This document shows, one piece after another, positions 29,601 to 38,900 of a stretch of DNA of 64,000 bases. Each line of letters begins with the position of its first letter. Position 1 is the first letter of the stretch. The notes under the pieces were generated by a model. That model made no database searches and was not told the DNA's origin. It was given only the letters and a program-made list of their open reading frames with translations. The stretch lies in NCBI RefSeq assembly GCF_020026925.1, contig NZ_JAIQDW010000005.1:124001-188000 (forward strand). Reading direction: 5' to 3'. The position numbers and the translations under genes are program-made. The DNA is from Flavobacterium hibisci. GTDB lineage: Bacteria > Bacteroidota > Bacteroidia > Flavobacteriales > Flavobacteriaceae.

Positions 29601-29685
29601 TGGCAATGCAAATTCTGCCGGGATAGATTTAGGAAGATATCCACAACCTAAATCAGTAATTTTTGGCTTTGATGTTTCATTTTAA
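26632..29685 (+). CDS. SusC/RagA-family TonB-linked outer membrane transporter (module A)
   Basis: A 1017-residue protein: signal peptide (1-23, ending NVMAQ), a carboxypeptidase-regulatory-like domain (about 26-110, with GVVTDPSGVPLPGASINV), a TonB-box-like stretch near 115 (NEVVVAYGTQKRTKVTG), a plug (about 120-230) with the SusC signature LKDASTTALYGSKAFNGVIMV, and a barrel ending in PKSVIFGFDVSF. It partners the SusD gene that starts 10 bases downstream. Together these form a lidded outer-membrane importer. The HTCS upstream would suggest a glycan substrate, whereas the haloperoxidase and VCBS genes downstream suggest another one; the sequence does not decide this. Confidence 0.95.
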   Translation: MMLKLKFAIIALLIVSTQNVMAQTKTIKGVVTDPSGVPLPGASINVQGSKNSASTDFDGNYALQGVSATDKITFSYVGLTSQTVTVGEQTIINIKLAEAAQTLNEVVVAYGTQKRTKVTGAVSTVNSKDIVAVPITNAESALQGRAAGVTVVNGAPGSSPTVNIRGIATMNNDSPLYVVDGVLVGNLSGLNPSDIESMSVLKDASTTALYGSKAFNGVIMVTTKKGKKGPGQLNFSSYVGFQAVTKRYDVLNTQQYLKYAKEAFNQDLAARAAQFGNVNTNWQDEIFQTGLMQDYNLSFSNGTENSTSRYSAGYLKQEGSIIGTGFERYSFRSNNTQNIGKLTIGSSIGVSFNKTNPERASGGRTLLEHAIKMAPYIPVYNANNTGGYEGVIKDIDGTNDAENPVRVANNGYQEIIGTSIIGNIFAELEIYKGLKFRSQVSLDYYQNRDHTFIPGFYEGTNFQNYSSTAEINTQGQTIVFDNSLTYKTTIAEKHNFEVLGVITKIESKNRNVTAGSRNYISNDIDQLSITDPTLTSANYETNNLGYVARINYDYNEKYLFAVSGRRDGSSRFGANKRFGNFYSVAVGWNIAKESFMAESIFSTLKLRGTVGTTGNDKIEDYRYASALNTNYTYPIAGSAALGTTAGAAPNPNLQWESKNDRNIGLDFGLFDEKFTGSVEYFNNKSSDILFAVPLATSLGAQGGTQIQNIADVKVSGFEVSLGYNDRQGDFTWSAIANLGTSKNEVTALAPGVTSVLGGPVPRAGLENFSRLEVGKPLFYFYGYQTNGIYQNQAEVTAALGSTQTAVQPGDIRFVDRNGDKVINSSDKTDIGNPYPDFTYGLNLTAAYKNFDFNCFISGVHGNDIFNANKFDLESMDRLFGASTDVLNRSIITGGTVNSSGGPGALTGGVVSNPSATLPKAVGVSQNAGSSSTRYIEDGSYTRLKNVTIGYTFSGDAFSKYFSKIRFYVSGQNLVTITNYSGLDPEITRTDGNANSAGIDLGRYPQPKSVIFGFDVSF

Positions 29686-29695
29686 TATTAAAATA

Positions 29696-31183
29696 ATGAG
29701 AAAAATAAAATATACAGTTGTAGTATTATCTGCAATTTTTGCAATAAATTCATGCGACACTAAAGATTTGGAATTATCTAATCCAAATGCACTACTACCT
29801 GAAACTTTCTTTAAAACAGAAGGCCAGATACAGTCTTCTGTAAATGCAGCATATGCTAATTTACAAACGAGAGGACTTTACGCAAGACATATCTTCTTTG
29901 CTTTAGACCTTATGTCCGGAGAAAATCAAGGAAATGGTGGACTGGAAGGTAATAAAAAACCATTTGGAAATTTTAGTTTTGATGCAAGTAGTGATATTAT
30001 TCAATACTATTGGGATACCTGCTATTTAGGAATAGCGAAAGCCAATTTTGTGTTGGATAATGAAGAAAAAATTAATGCTTTACAAACTTCAATTATATCT
30101 GAAGAAAAAAAGAAAAAATTTTTAGCAGAAGCTCATTTCTTGAGAGCCTATTATTATTTTTTACTAGTACCTCGTTTTGGTGATTTACCAATTTATACAG
30201 AACAAACCCTTGTTCCTAAAGCAAGAAGTCCGAAAGCTGAAGTTTATAAATTAATTGAAGAAGATCTTGACTTTGCTTCAAAAAACTTATTAAGTAAAGA
30301 CGTTGAAGAAAAAGGGAGAGCTACTAAAGAAGCAGCCTATGCTTATTTAGGAAAAGTACTTTTGTATCAAAAGAAATATGATGAGGCTTTAGCAGCTTTT
30401 AATAAAGTTACTGGATTTACACTAGAACCAAAAGGTCAGTTCTATAATAATTTTATGGATGAAACAGAGCATGGCCCAGAATCTATTTTTGAGATTGAAT
30501 ATGATGAAGCTTTAGGAGTAGGTGACAAATGGGGTAGTGATACTTCTGGGGAAGGAAAAGCTGAATCGACACTTAGAGGTCAGGAATATGGAAATTTAGA
30601 TTGGTACAATGTCTGCCCAACGGATGATTTGTTAGATGAATACGAACCTGGCGATCTTCGTTTCGGGGATACTTTTTATGTTCCTGGATCAAAATATAAT
30701 AAGGGGAATAGTACTATGACAGCTGCAAATTTTGGTAATGGTAGTAGAAGAGCAGGCTGGAAAAAATACCAAAATTACTACAAGAGAACATCCGAATTAC
30801 AACAATCAAGTATTAATTTTAAAGTTATGCGTTATTCAGATGTATTGCTTATGAAAGCAGAATGTGAAAACCAAAGAACAGGAGGTTCACAAACTGCTGC
30901 AATAGCTTATATAAAAGAAGTTAGGGACAGAGCTGGTTTAACAACTAATATCCCAGCAACTAAGGATGATGTTTTTAAAGCCATTATTCACGAACGTAAG
31001 GTAGAATTGGCTGGAGAGCAAGTTCGTTTTGATGATCTTATAAGATGGGGTATTGCAGGTACTGATCCTCTATTAAAAAGTAAAGGTTTTCAGGTTGGTA
31101 AAAGTGAATTATGGCCAATACCAAACAGAGAAACATCTTCTAATCCGAATATAAAACCAAGTGATAATAATCCTGGTTACTAA
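29696..31183 (+). CDS. SusD/RagB-family outer membrane lipoprotein (module A)
   Basis: A 495-residue protein from the start at 29696, which gives a lipoprotein signal with Cys in INSCDTKD (about residue 20); the frame opens 11 codons earlier inside the SusC end. The N-terminal TPR-like helices (LAEAHFLRAYYYFLLVPRFGDLP near 140) and the C-terminal FDDLIRWG and SELWPIPNRE patterns are typical of SusD proteins. Members bind substrate at the cell surface and act as the lid of SusC. A strong terminator follows, so SusC and SusD form a two-gene transcript that ends before the small protein at 31433. Confidence 0.95.
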   Translation: MRKIKYTVVVLSAIFAINSCDTKDLELSNPNALLPETFFKTEGQIQSSVNAAYANLQTRGLYARHIFFALDLMSGENQGNGGLEGNKKPFGNFSFDASSDIIQYYWDTCYLGIAKANFVLDNEEKINALQTSIISEEKKKKFLAEAHFLRAYYYFLLVPRFGDLPIYTEQTLVPKARSPKAEVYKLIEEDLDFASKNLLSKDVEEKGRATKEAAYAYLGKVLLYQKKYDEALAAFNKVTGFTLEPKGQFYNNFMDETEHGPESIFEIEYDEALGVGDKWGSDTSGEGKAESTLRGQEYGNLDWYNVCPTDDLLDEYEPGDLRFGDTFYVPGSKYNKGNSTMTAANFGNGSRRAGWKKYQNYYKRTSELQQSSINFKVMRYSDVLLMKAECENQRTGGSQTAAIAYIKEVRDRAGLTTNIPATKDDVFKAIIHERKVELAGEQVRFDDLIRWGIAGTDPLLKSKGFQVGKSELWPIPNRETSSNPNIKPSDNNPGY

Positions 31184-31218
31184 ATGATTTAAGTTAGTTA
31201 GGTTGAGTTAGTGTTTTT

Positions 31219-31249
31219 ATAAACAGCGCATGCTAAATGCGCTGTTTAT
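31219..31249 (+). terminator. Terminator after the first SusD
   Basis: A perfect 13-bp inverted repeat (31219-31231 with 31237-31249) with a 5-base loop, 36 bases after the SusD stop. The trailing T-run is short, so termination strength is less certain than the stem suggests. Confidence 0.8.
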
Positions 31250-31432
31250 TTACTAAACTGATAATAATTATCTGCCTAAATACATTTTTAAACTTACACA
31301 CCAAATTTAATTTTTAATTCCATTAGAAAATAGCCCTACAATATCTATTCTCCCAATTACTATGGTTAATCATTGCAAAAAACAGAATACCAATTATTAA
31401 ATAATATAAGGACACTGACGTTTTTATTTCAT

Positions 31433-31975
31433 ATGAAAAAAATTGCATCGCTTTTTTTAATCGTAACGTTGTTTTACAATGTTTTGGGATTTTATATCAT
31501 GTTTGCTGAACAACAACAGCAAGTGTGGGTGAATGCTATGAAGAAAACTGATAACTCCAATTTTGAAGTAATTGAAATTAAAATTAATCCTTATGCCTAT
31601 ATTGTAGATTCTGGCTTTGAGGAAGCTAATGAAGATTTTGTGATAGAAAATAAAACCTATCATGTCTTTAAAAAAAGAATTATAAACAACGTTTTAAAAT
31701 TATATTGTCTAAAGAATTCTCATCGTCAGATGTTGAATAATGATTTAAAAAAAATTGTAGACAGTCAAATATTTGATACCGATTCAAACAAAGAAAATCC
31801 AAGTAAAAAATTAATGAAATCCTTTATACAGGATTATATCCCTAATGACAGAATTAATTTAACGACCAATAGTACTAAATTAGTTTACCCTATTACTTTA
31901 AACTCTTACAATCCAAAAGGAAAACTCCTTTCAGGGTATTTTACTACGAACTACCCTCCTCCTGATATGGTATAG
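31433..31975 (+). CDS. Small membrane-anchored protein of unknown function
   Basis: A 180-residue protein from the ATG at 31433, where MKKIASLFLIVTLFYNVLGF gives a hydrophobic N-terminal anchor; the open frame extends 20 codons upstream but without such a signal. The remaining part is polar, predicted mostly beta-rich by eye (VIEIKINPYAYIVDSGFEE, TYHVFKKRIINN), and ends TNYPPPDMV. No known domain or catalytic motif is recognised, and there are few cysteines. It lies between a SusD terminator and the haloperoxidase gene. Proteins with a single N-terminal segment, a length near 180 and a proline-rich tail occur beside TonB receptors in Bacteroidota, which is a weak recollection rather than an assignment. 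Confidence 0.65.
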   Translation: MKKIASLFLIVTLFYNVLGFYIMFAEQQQQVWVNAMKKTDNSNFEVIEIKINPYAYIVDSGFEEANEDFVIENKTYHVFKKRIINNVLKLYCLKNSHRQMLNNDLKKIVDSQIFDTDSNKENPSKKLMKSFIQDYIPNDRINLTTNSTKLVYPITLNSYNPKGKLLSGYFTTNYPPPDMV

Positions 31976-32144
31976 CATTTCAGATGTTAAAAACATAAAA
32001 ACAGACCTGATTATAATCATGTTCTGAAATTCCATCTTAGTCCTCTACTCAAGATTGAAACGTTTATTTGAAGTTTAACATCAATTCTCAATTATTAATA
32101 CTAATTGAAAAGAAAACTATCAAAAACCATATAAAACCACCAAA

Positions 32145-33620
32145 ATGAAAATTCATAAACTAGTATATAAAATACTATTATTTAGTATTTTAACCATTCC
32201 TCTATTGGCTCAAACTAAAGATGAAATTAAAGAACCTACCGGAGAAAACAATATGGCCTATAAATGGTCGCAGATTGCAATCACTGCCACAGGTAATGAT
32301 ACTGACAGATTTAAACCAAGACCAACAGTTACTTCCCGCTACTTAGGGCTCACATTTGTTGCGGTTTTTGACGCCTGGAGCCGTTACGATCAAAAAGCAA
32401 TTCCAGTCTATTTAAAAGATACCAAAAGAAGACCCGCTAATGAACAGACTTTAAAAAATAAAGAGATTGCCATTAGCTACGCTGCTTATAATGCGTTATG
32501 CGAATATTATTTTTCAGACAAACAATTGTTTATCGACTTTATGGTTAAACTAGGGCTGGATCCAAATGATAAATCATTAGATCCTAAAACTCCAGTGGGA
32601 ATAGGGAATTTAGCTGCAAAAGCTGTAATTGAAGCCAGAAAACATGATGGATCAAATCAATATGGAGAAGAAGATGGTTCGAACGGTACTCCCTATTTTA
32701 ATTATGTAAATTACAATCCAGTCAATTCTCCAGACGAAATGATCGATGTTATTCATTGGCAGCCTAAATATTTTTCAGATGGAAAAGGTGGTAAGTTCGC
32801 ACCAGGCTGTGCCACTCCATTCTGGAACAAAGTTAAGCCTGTCGGATTAAAATCAGGAGATCAGTTTCGTGCTGTGCCCCCACCTTCATTAGATTCAGAA
32901 CAACTTAAAAATGAAGTTAAAGAACTACTTGATTTACAATATAATTTAACCAACGAACAAAAAGCACTGGTAGAATTTATGCGTGATGGACCAAAATCTG
33001 TACAACAGGCCGGACACTGGCTAAAATTTGCCCAGGATGTTTCGAGACGTGATCATCATACTTTAGATCAGGATGTAAAAATGTTTTTTTACAATCAGGT
33101 GACTGCTATGGATTGTTTTATAGCCTGTTGGGACACGAAAATGTTTTATGATTTTGCACGTCCTTATGCCTTAGTTCATTACTATTATAAAGATAAAAAT
33201 ATAAAAGCCTGGGGTGGTCCTGGTTTTGGAAATATAGAAATGAAAGGACAAGACTGGAGGCCTTATTCACCGGATATATTTTTATGCCCTGCTTTTCCGG
33301 GTTATGTTTCAGGACACAGTACAATTAGCGGTGGTTGTGGTGAAGCATTAAAATTATGGACCGGAAGTGATACTTTCGGAGAATCTGCAACATGGGAAAC
33401 TCCAGGCTCGATGACAGAACCAAATAACATTGGAAAATCTGTAGTATTAAAATTTCCAACATTCACAGAAACAGCCAATATGGCTGGGATTTCAAGATTG
33501 ATGGGAGGTTATCACATTCAGGCAGATAATGTTGAAGGACTTAAACTGGGCAGAAATGTGGCTCATGAAGTCTGGAAATTTTACAATTTTCATATAGGAA
33601 ATAAAAAATTCGACAAGTAG
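32145..33620 (+). CDS. Vanadium-dependent haloperoxidase-family protein (PAP2 superfamily), intact
   Basis: A 491-residue secreted protein (signal peptide about 1-22, ending LLAQ). The C-terminal half carries all recognised vanadate/phosphate ligands with the spacing of fungal vanadium chloroperoxidase: Lys332 and Arg339 (KMFYDFARP, 7 apart), Ser389-Gly390-His391 (GYVSGHST), and Arg451 and His457 (RLMGGYHIQ, 6 apart). Such enzymes use H2O2 to oxidise halide to hypohalous acid; related PAP2 enzymes are phosphatases using the same site. Sequence alone cannot tell the two apart. It is the first of three closely spaced genes followed by two VCBS lipoproteins. No metal-transport gene for vanadate is seen nearby. 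Confidence 0.88.
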   Translation: MKIHKLVYKILLFSILTIPLLAQTKDEIKEPTGENNMAYKWSQIAITATGNDTDRFKPRPTVTSRYLGLTFVAVFDAWSRYDQKAIPVYLKDTKRRPANEQTLKNKEIAISYAAYNALCEYYFSDKQLFIDFMVKLGLDPNDKSLDPKTPVGIGNLAAKAVIEARKHDGSNQYGEEDGSNGTPYFNYVNYNPVNSPDEMIDVIHWQPKYFSDGKGGKFAPGCATPFWNKVKPVGLKSGDQFRAVPPPSLDSEQLKNEVKELLDLQYNLTNEQKALVEFMRDGPKSVQQAGHWLKFAQDVSRRDHHTLDQDVKMFFYNQVTAMDCFIACWDTKMFYDFARPYALVHYYYKDKNIKAWGGPGFGNIEMKGQDWRPYSPDIFLCPAFPGYVSGHSTISGGCGEALKLWTGSDTFGESATWETPGSMTEPNNIGKSVVLKFPTFTETANMAGISRLMGGYHIQADNVEGLKLGRNVAHEVWKFYNFHIGNKKFDK

Positions 33621-33644
33621 CAACCCAATCTAAATATTTTAATT

Positions 33645-35855
33645 ATGAAAATTAAACATTTCATATTGCTACTTACAACTGTTATTTTAGCAGAATCTTG
33701 TGACTATTTTTCTAATCCTAACGACAAGATGATTAAGATTTTGGAGGCTAGAAACAGAATGTATGATGTCAAGAAAAATCCATTTGCTACAAATGCAGAA
33801 ATCCTCTATCTTGATTCAATAATAAAAAATTCCTATGAAGGACATTTAAAATTATATTATGAATTAAATAAAGGAAATGCATTATTAAAACTCGGTAAAG
33901 AATCAGAAGCAGTTTCAATTATGGAAAACGCTATCAAAAGACAAAAAGCAATTGATGGCAGAGATAACGCCCAGTCATTAAATTTTTTAGCAATTGCTTA
34001 CATGAGACTGGCAGAAAAACAAAATTGCGTCAATTACCATAATCCGGAATCGTGTATTATCCCAATACAAAAAAATGGAATTCATACGATACGACAAGGC
34101 TCTCAAAAAGCAATTGAAATTTATAAAAAATTACTGGATATAAATCCTACTGATTATGAATCGAGATGGCTGCTGAATATTGCTTATATGACCATAGACG
34201 GGTATCCTTCTGATGTTCCTAAAAAATGGCTGATACCTGATCTGGATAAAAATAATTCAGAATATAGTATAAAACCATTTGTAGATGTTGCCGCAAATGT
34301 AGGCATAAATAGCAGGAATATGTCTGGTGGAGTCATTATCGATGATTTCAATAATGATAATTATTTAGATATAGTAACTTCTGACTGGAGTCTGGATGGA
34401 GTAATGCATTATTATCAAAATGATCAAAAAGGAAAATATATTGATCATTCCAAAGTATCAGAAATAGGGCGTTTCAAAGGAGGGCTTAATATGATACAAG
34501 CTGATTATGACAATGATGGCGATACCGATATTTTTGTTTTAAGAGGTGCCTGGATGCGTAAATTCGGAAGACAGCCTAACTCATTGTTACGGAACAATGG
34601 TGACGGAACTTTTACTGATGTAACGATTAAAAGCGGGTTGTATTCTGAATTTCCTACTCAGGCAGGCACCTGGAATGATTTTAACAATGACGGCTATCTG
34701 GACCTATTTATTGGTAACGAGTCATCAGATGATGACGTTTTCCCTTCTGAGCTGTATTTGAATAATCAGGACGGAACATTTACTAATGTTGCCAAAGCGG
34801 CAAAATGTGATGTTATTAGTTATATAAAAGGCGTAACATCTGCTGATTACGATAATGATGGTGACATAGATTTATTTCTTTCCGGAATGAATAAAAGAAA
34901 AATATTATTGAAAAATACAGGATTAAAAAATGGTATCCCACAATTTATCGACGTTACAGATAAAGCAGGATTAGCAGGAATTAATGTAATGACTTTTCCA
35001 ACATGGTTTTGGGATTATGATAATGATGGCTGGCAGGATATTTTTGTTTGTGGCTATCAATACGAAGGTTCTGTGGGTGGAGAAGTTGCAATGGAAGCAT
35101 TAAATATTCCTAATAATAGCAGCAAAATGTATTTATATCGTAATAATCATGATGGAACGTTTTCTGATGTTTCAAAAGTATCAGGAGTAAATAAAACTGT
35201 GCTTGCAATGGGCTCCAATTTTGGGGATATTGATAATGATGGTTTTTTGGACATGTACCTTGGAACAGGAAATCCAGACTATAAATCTCTGATTCCTAAT
35301 AAATTATTTAGAAATATGGGTGATGGGAAATTTGCTGATGTAACTGTTTCTGCCCGTGTAGGAAATTTGCAAAAAGGTCATGGTGTCGCCCTTAATGATC
35401 TTGATAATGATGGAGATACAGATATTTTTATAGAAGTTGGAGGTGCTTATGCGGGAGATGCTTTCAGTAATTCTTTATACCTCAATCCTGGTCAAAATAC
35501 CAATCGATGGATAAAATTGAAATTAGAAGGTACCGCAAGCAATCGTTCTGCTATTGGAACAAAGATAAAAGTCAGTTTCAAAGAAAACGATGTATCAAGA
35601 TCTGTTTACAGAGTTGTAAATTCTGGTGGAAGTTTTGGGGCATCTGCATTAAGAATGGAAATTGGCGTGGGAAAGGCAACAATTATTGACCAAATCGAAA
35701 TCACATGGCCAAAAAACCAAAAGAAAGAAGTATTTAGGAACATCAAACCAAATCAATACATTAAAATTATAGAAGGAGAAAAAAACTTTTCAAAAATAAA
35801 TATTAAAAAAACAGTTTTTCCTACTGCTGGAGCGAAATCCCCAATTTGTATCTGA
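33645..35855 (+). CDS. VCBS/FG-GAP propeller lipoprotein with ASPIC/UnbV C-terminal domain
   Basis: A 736-residue lipoprotein (Cys in AESCDYFSN near residue 19). Residues about 50-190 are helical and TPR-like. Then seven calcium-binding motifs of the type DxDNDGxxD appear (DFNNDNYLD, DYDNDGDTD, DFNNDGYLD, DYDNDGDID, DYDNDGWQD, DIDNDGFLD, DLDNDGDTD), as expected of a seven-bladed FG-GAP/integrin-like propeller. An ASPIC/UnbV domain (about 625-705, with NRWIKLKLEGTASNRSAIG) closes the protein. It starts 24 bases after the haloperoxidase stop. The predicted location is the outer membrane or cell surface. The role is unknown; binding or scaffolding is inferred from the fold. Confidence 0.88.
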   Translation: MKIKHFILLLTTVILAESCDYFSNPNDKMIKILEARNRMYDVKKNPFATNAEILYLDSIIKNSYEGHLKLYYELNKGNALLKLGKESEAVSIMENAIKRQKAIDGRDNAQSLNFLAIAYMRLAEKQNCVNYHNPESCIIPIQKNGIHTIRQGSQKAIEIYKKLLDINPTDYESRWLLNIAYMTIDGYPSDVPKKWLIPDLDKNNSEYSIKPFVDVAANVGINSRNMSGGVIIDDFNNDNYLDIVTSDWSLDGVMHYYQNDQKGKYIDHSKVSEIGRFKGGLNMIQADYDNDGDTDIFVLRGAWMRKFGRQPNSLLRNNGDGTFTDVTIKSGLYSEFPTQAGTWNDFNNDGYLDLFIGNESSDDDVFPSELYLNNQDGTFTNVAKAAKCDVISYIKGVTSADYDNDGDIDLFLSGMNKRKILLKNTGLKNGIPQFIDVTDKAGLAGINVMTFPTWFWDYDNDGWQDIFVCGYQYEGSVGGEVAMEALNIPNNSSKMYLYRNNHDGTFSDVSKVSGVNKTVLAMGSNFGDIDNDGFLDMYLGTGNPDYKSLIPNKLFRNMGDGKFADVTVSARVGNLQKGHGVALNDLDNDGDTDIFIEVGGAYAGDAFSNSLYLNPGQNTNRWIKLKLEGTASNRSAIGTKIKVSFKENDVSRSVYRVVNSGGSFGASALRMEIGVGKATIIDQIEITWPKNQKKEVFRNIKPNQYIKIIEGEKNFSKINIKKTVFPTAGAKSPICI

Positions 35856-35910
35856 TTCATTAAAATATAAAGTCTCAGAAATTCCAGAGACAATAATAAA
35901 ATTTATTATT

Positions 35911-38900
35911 ATGAAAAATAAAAAAATAAAAATAGTTCTTTTTAGCCTGTTAAGCTTATTAATGTTGGTAAGATGTTCTACTAAGGATTCAGATGAAAAA
36001 ATATTTTCTACGCTTGATCGTGCTGATACAGGAATTAATTTCAGCAATAATCTAACAGAAAACGATTCCCTAAATTATTTTACATACACTTATATTTATA
36101 TGGGAGGAGGAGTTGCCACAGGAGATATTAATAATGATGGTCTTATGGACATTTACTTTACAGGAAACCAGGTACCCAATAAACTGTATTTAAACAAAGG
36201 AAATCTGAAATTTGAAGATATTACTAAAAAAGCCGGTGTTGAAGGTGACAGCCGTTGGTACACAGGAGTTACGATGGCAGATGTAAATGCTGATGGGTTT
36301 CTGGATATCTACTGCAGTGTGGGTGGAAAATTTGGACCAAAAAACAATCAATTATACATCAATAATGGTAATGGCACATTTACAGAAAAAGCCAAAGAAT
36401 ACGGCATTGATGACATAGGAAACAGTGTCCAGGGGACGTTTTTTGACTATGACAAAGATGGGGATTTAGATTTATTTGTAGCCAACTACCCTCCTACTAA
36501 ATTCAATTCTGCAACAGGTGATTATGTGCAGATGATGCTTCATGTCAAAGACAATGAATCAGGGCATTTATATCGAAATGACGGCAATCATTTTGCTAAT
36601 GTTACACAGGAAGCCGGAGTAAAAAACTATGGTTTATCATTAAGTGCAACTATTGGTGATTTGAATAATGATAGCTGGCCTGATATCTACGTTTCAAATG
36701 ACTTCAACTCGCCTGATTTTATGTATATCAATAATCAGGATGGTACTTTTAAAGAAGTTGTAAAACAAGCAATGGCACACAATTCTTTTTATGGAATGGG
36801 AGTTGATATTTCTGATTTTAACAACGATGGAAATTTAGATGTTTTTCAGGTTGACATGGATGCCAAAGACAATCGCCGTAAAAAAGCAAATATGTCCAGC
36901 ATGAATCCAAAACTTTTTTGGGATGTAATTGATGCCGGTTTCAATTACCAATACATGCACAACTGCATGCAGCTGAATACAGGAGTTAATGAAAACGGAA
37001 TACCACATTTTGGAAATATATCGCGTATTACAGGAACTTCATCTACTGACTGGAGCTGGGGACCTTTATTTGCTGATTTTGACAATGATGGAAATAAGGA
37101 CTTATTTGTAAGTAATGGAACCCGAAGAGAAATTAATAATAATGATTTCTTTAATAGTTTAGAAGCTTTGGATTTACAGCCTAAGGACCTGCTTAAAAAA
37201 TCGCAGGAAATTCCATCTGAGAAAATCGATAATTTTATGTTTCAGAATAAAGGAAACTTAAATTTCGAACAGGTTAATAAAAAATGGGGAATTGAATACA
37301 AAGGCTTTTCAAATGGTGTAGCTTACACCGATTTAGATAACGATGGTGATTTAGACTTAGTGGTAAACAATATCGATGATTATGCTTCGGTTTTTGAAAA
37401 TTCAAGTTCTAAAATCAATAATTACATCAAAATTAATTTCAAAGGAAATTCAAAAAACACTTATGGTTTGGGGAACCGTGTCTACATCAAAACACAAAAA
37501 GGAACCCAGATGCAGGAACTTACTTTAACCAGGGGTTTTCAGTCATCAGTAGCACCTGAATTGCATTTTGGATTAGCAAAAGACAAAACGATCGACGAGG
37601 TAAAAGTAGTCTGGACTAATGGTAAAGTGCAAAAGTTATATAATGTAAAGGCAAATCAAACGCTAAACTTTAAAGAGCAGGATGCTAAAGAAGAAACAAC
37701 TGCAAAACCAATTGCAATAAACACTCTTTTTAAAACAGAAAATGGTGTATTCCCAGTTTTTAAACATGAAGAAAACAAATACGATGATTTTAAAGATCAG
37801 GTATTGCTCCCTCATAAAATGTCTACCTTCGGACCCACTATCTGTGTTGGTGATCTAAATAAGGATGGTCTTGACGATTATTTCATCGGAGGTTCTGCAG
37901 GTTATACCGGAAAAATATTTTTGCAAACTCAAAATGGATTTACAGAAAAAAAATCTCACGCACTTGAGGAAGATAAATTCAGTGAAGATACAGGATCATT
38001 GATTTTTGATGCAGACAATGACGGTGATAATGACTTGTATGTAGTAAGCGGCGGTTACGAATTTTTGATAAACGATTCAAAACTACAAGACAGATTATAC
38101 CTCAACAACGGAAAAGGCGATTTTACCAAAGCGCCAAAAGGAGTGTTGCCAACAATGCTCACCAGCGGTTCAAGAGTATATCAAATTGATTATGATAAAG
38201 ACGGAAAAAAAGATCTTTTAGTATTAGGAAGACAGGTTCCCGGCCAATATCCGTCACCAACCACAACGTATTTACTGCATAACACGAGTAGCTCAACTCA
38301 GCCTAAATTTGAACTTTCTAAAAAAGCACCAAAAGAGTTTGTTAATCTGGGAATGGCAACAAGTGCTGTAATTACTGATTTTAATAATGACAAATCAGAA
38401 GACATCATTATTGTTGGTGAATGGATGCCAATCCGTGTTTTTCAAAATACCCAATCAGGTTTCAGAGAAGTTACCAAAAACATGGGACTTACTGATGATT
38501 CTACCGGCTGGTGGTGGAGCATTCAGCAAGGTGATTTTGACAAAGATGGCGACATGGATTATATCGTTGGAAACAACGGTTTGAATTATAAATACCAGGC
38601 TACTCCTAATGAAACTTTTGACATTTTTGTAAAAGATTTTGATAATGACAAACACAAAGATATTGTGTTAAGTTATTACAATGACGGTAAGCAATATCCG
38701 GTGCGTGGACGTGGCTGTTCGTCTCAACAAATTCCAAATATCAAGAAAAAATTCAAAGACTACGAAAGTTTTTCACAGGCTACTCTGGTGGATGTTTATA
38801 CCGAAAAATCACTTAAAGAAGCTTTACATTATAAAGTTAAATCTTTTGCAAGTATCTATCTGGAAAACAGAAACGGAAAATTTGTCATTCATAAACTACC

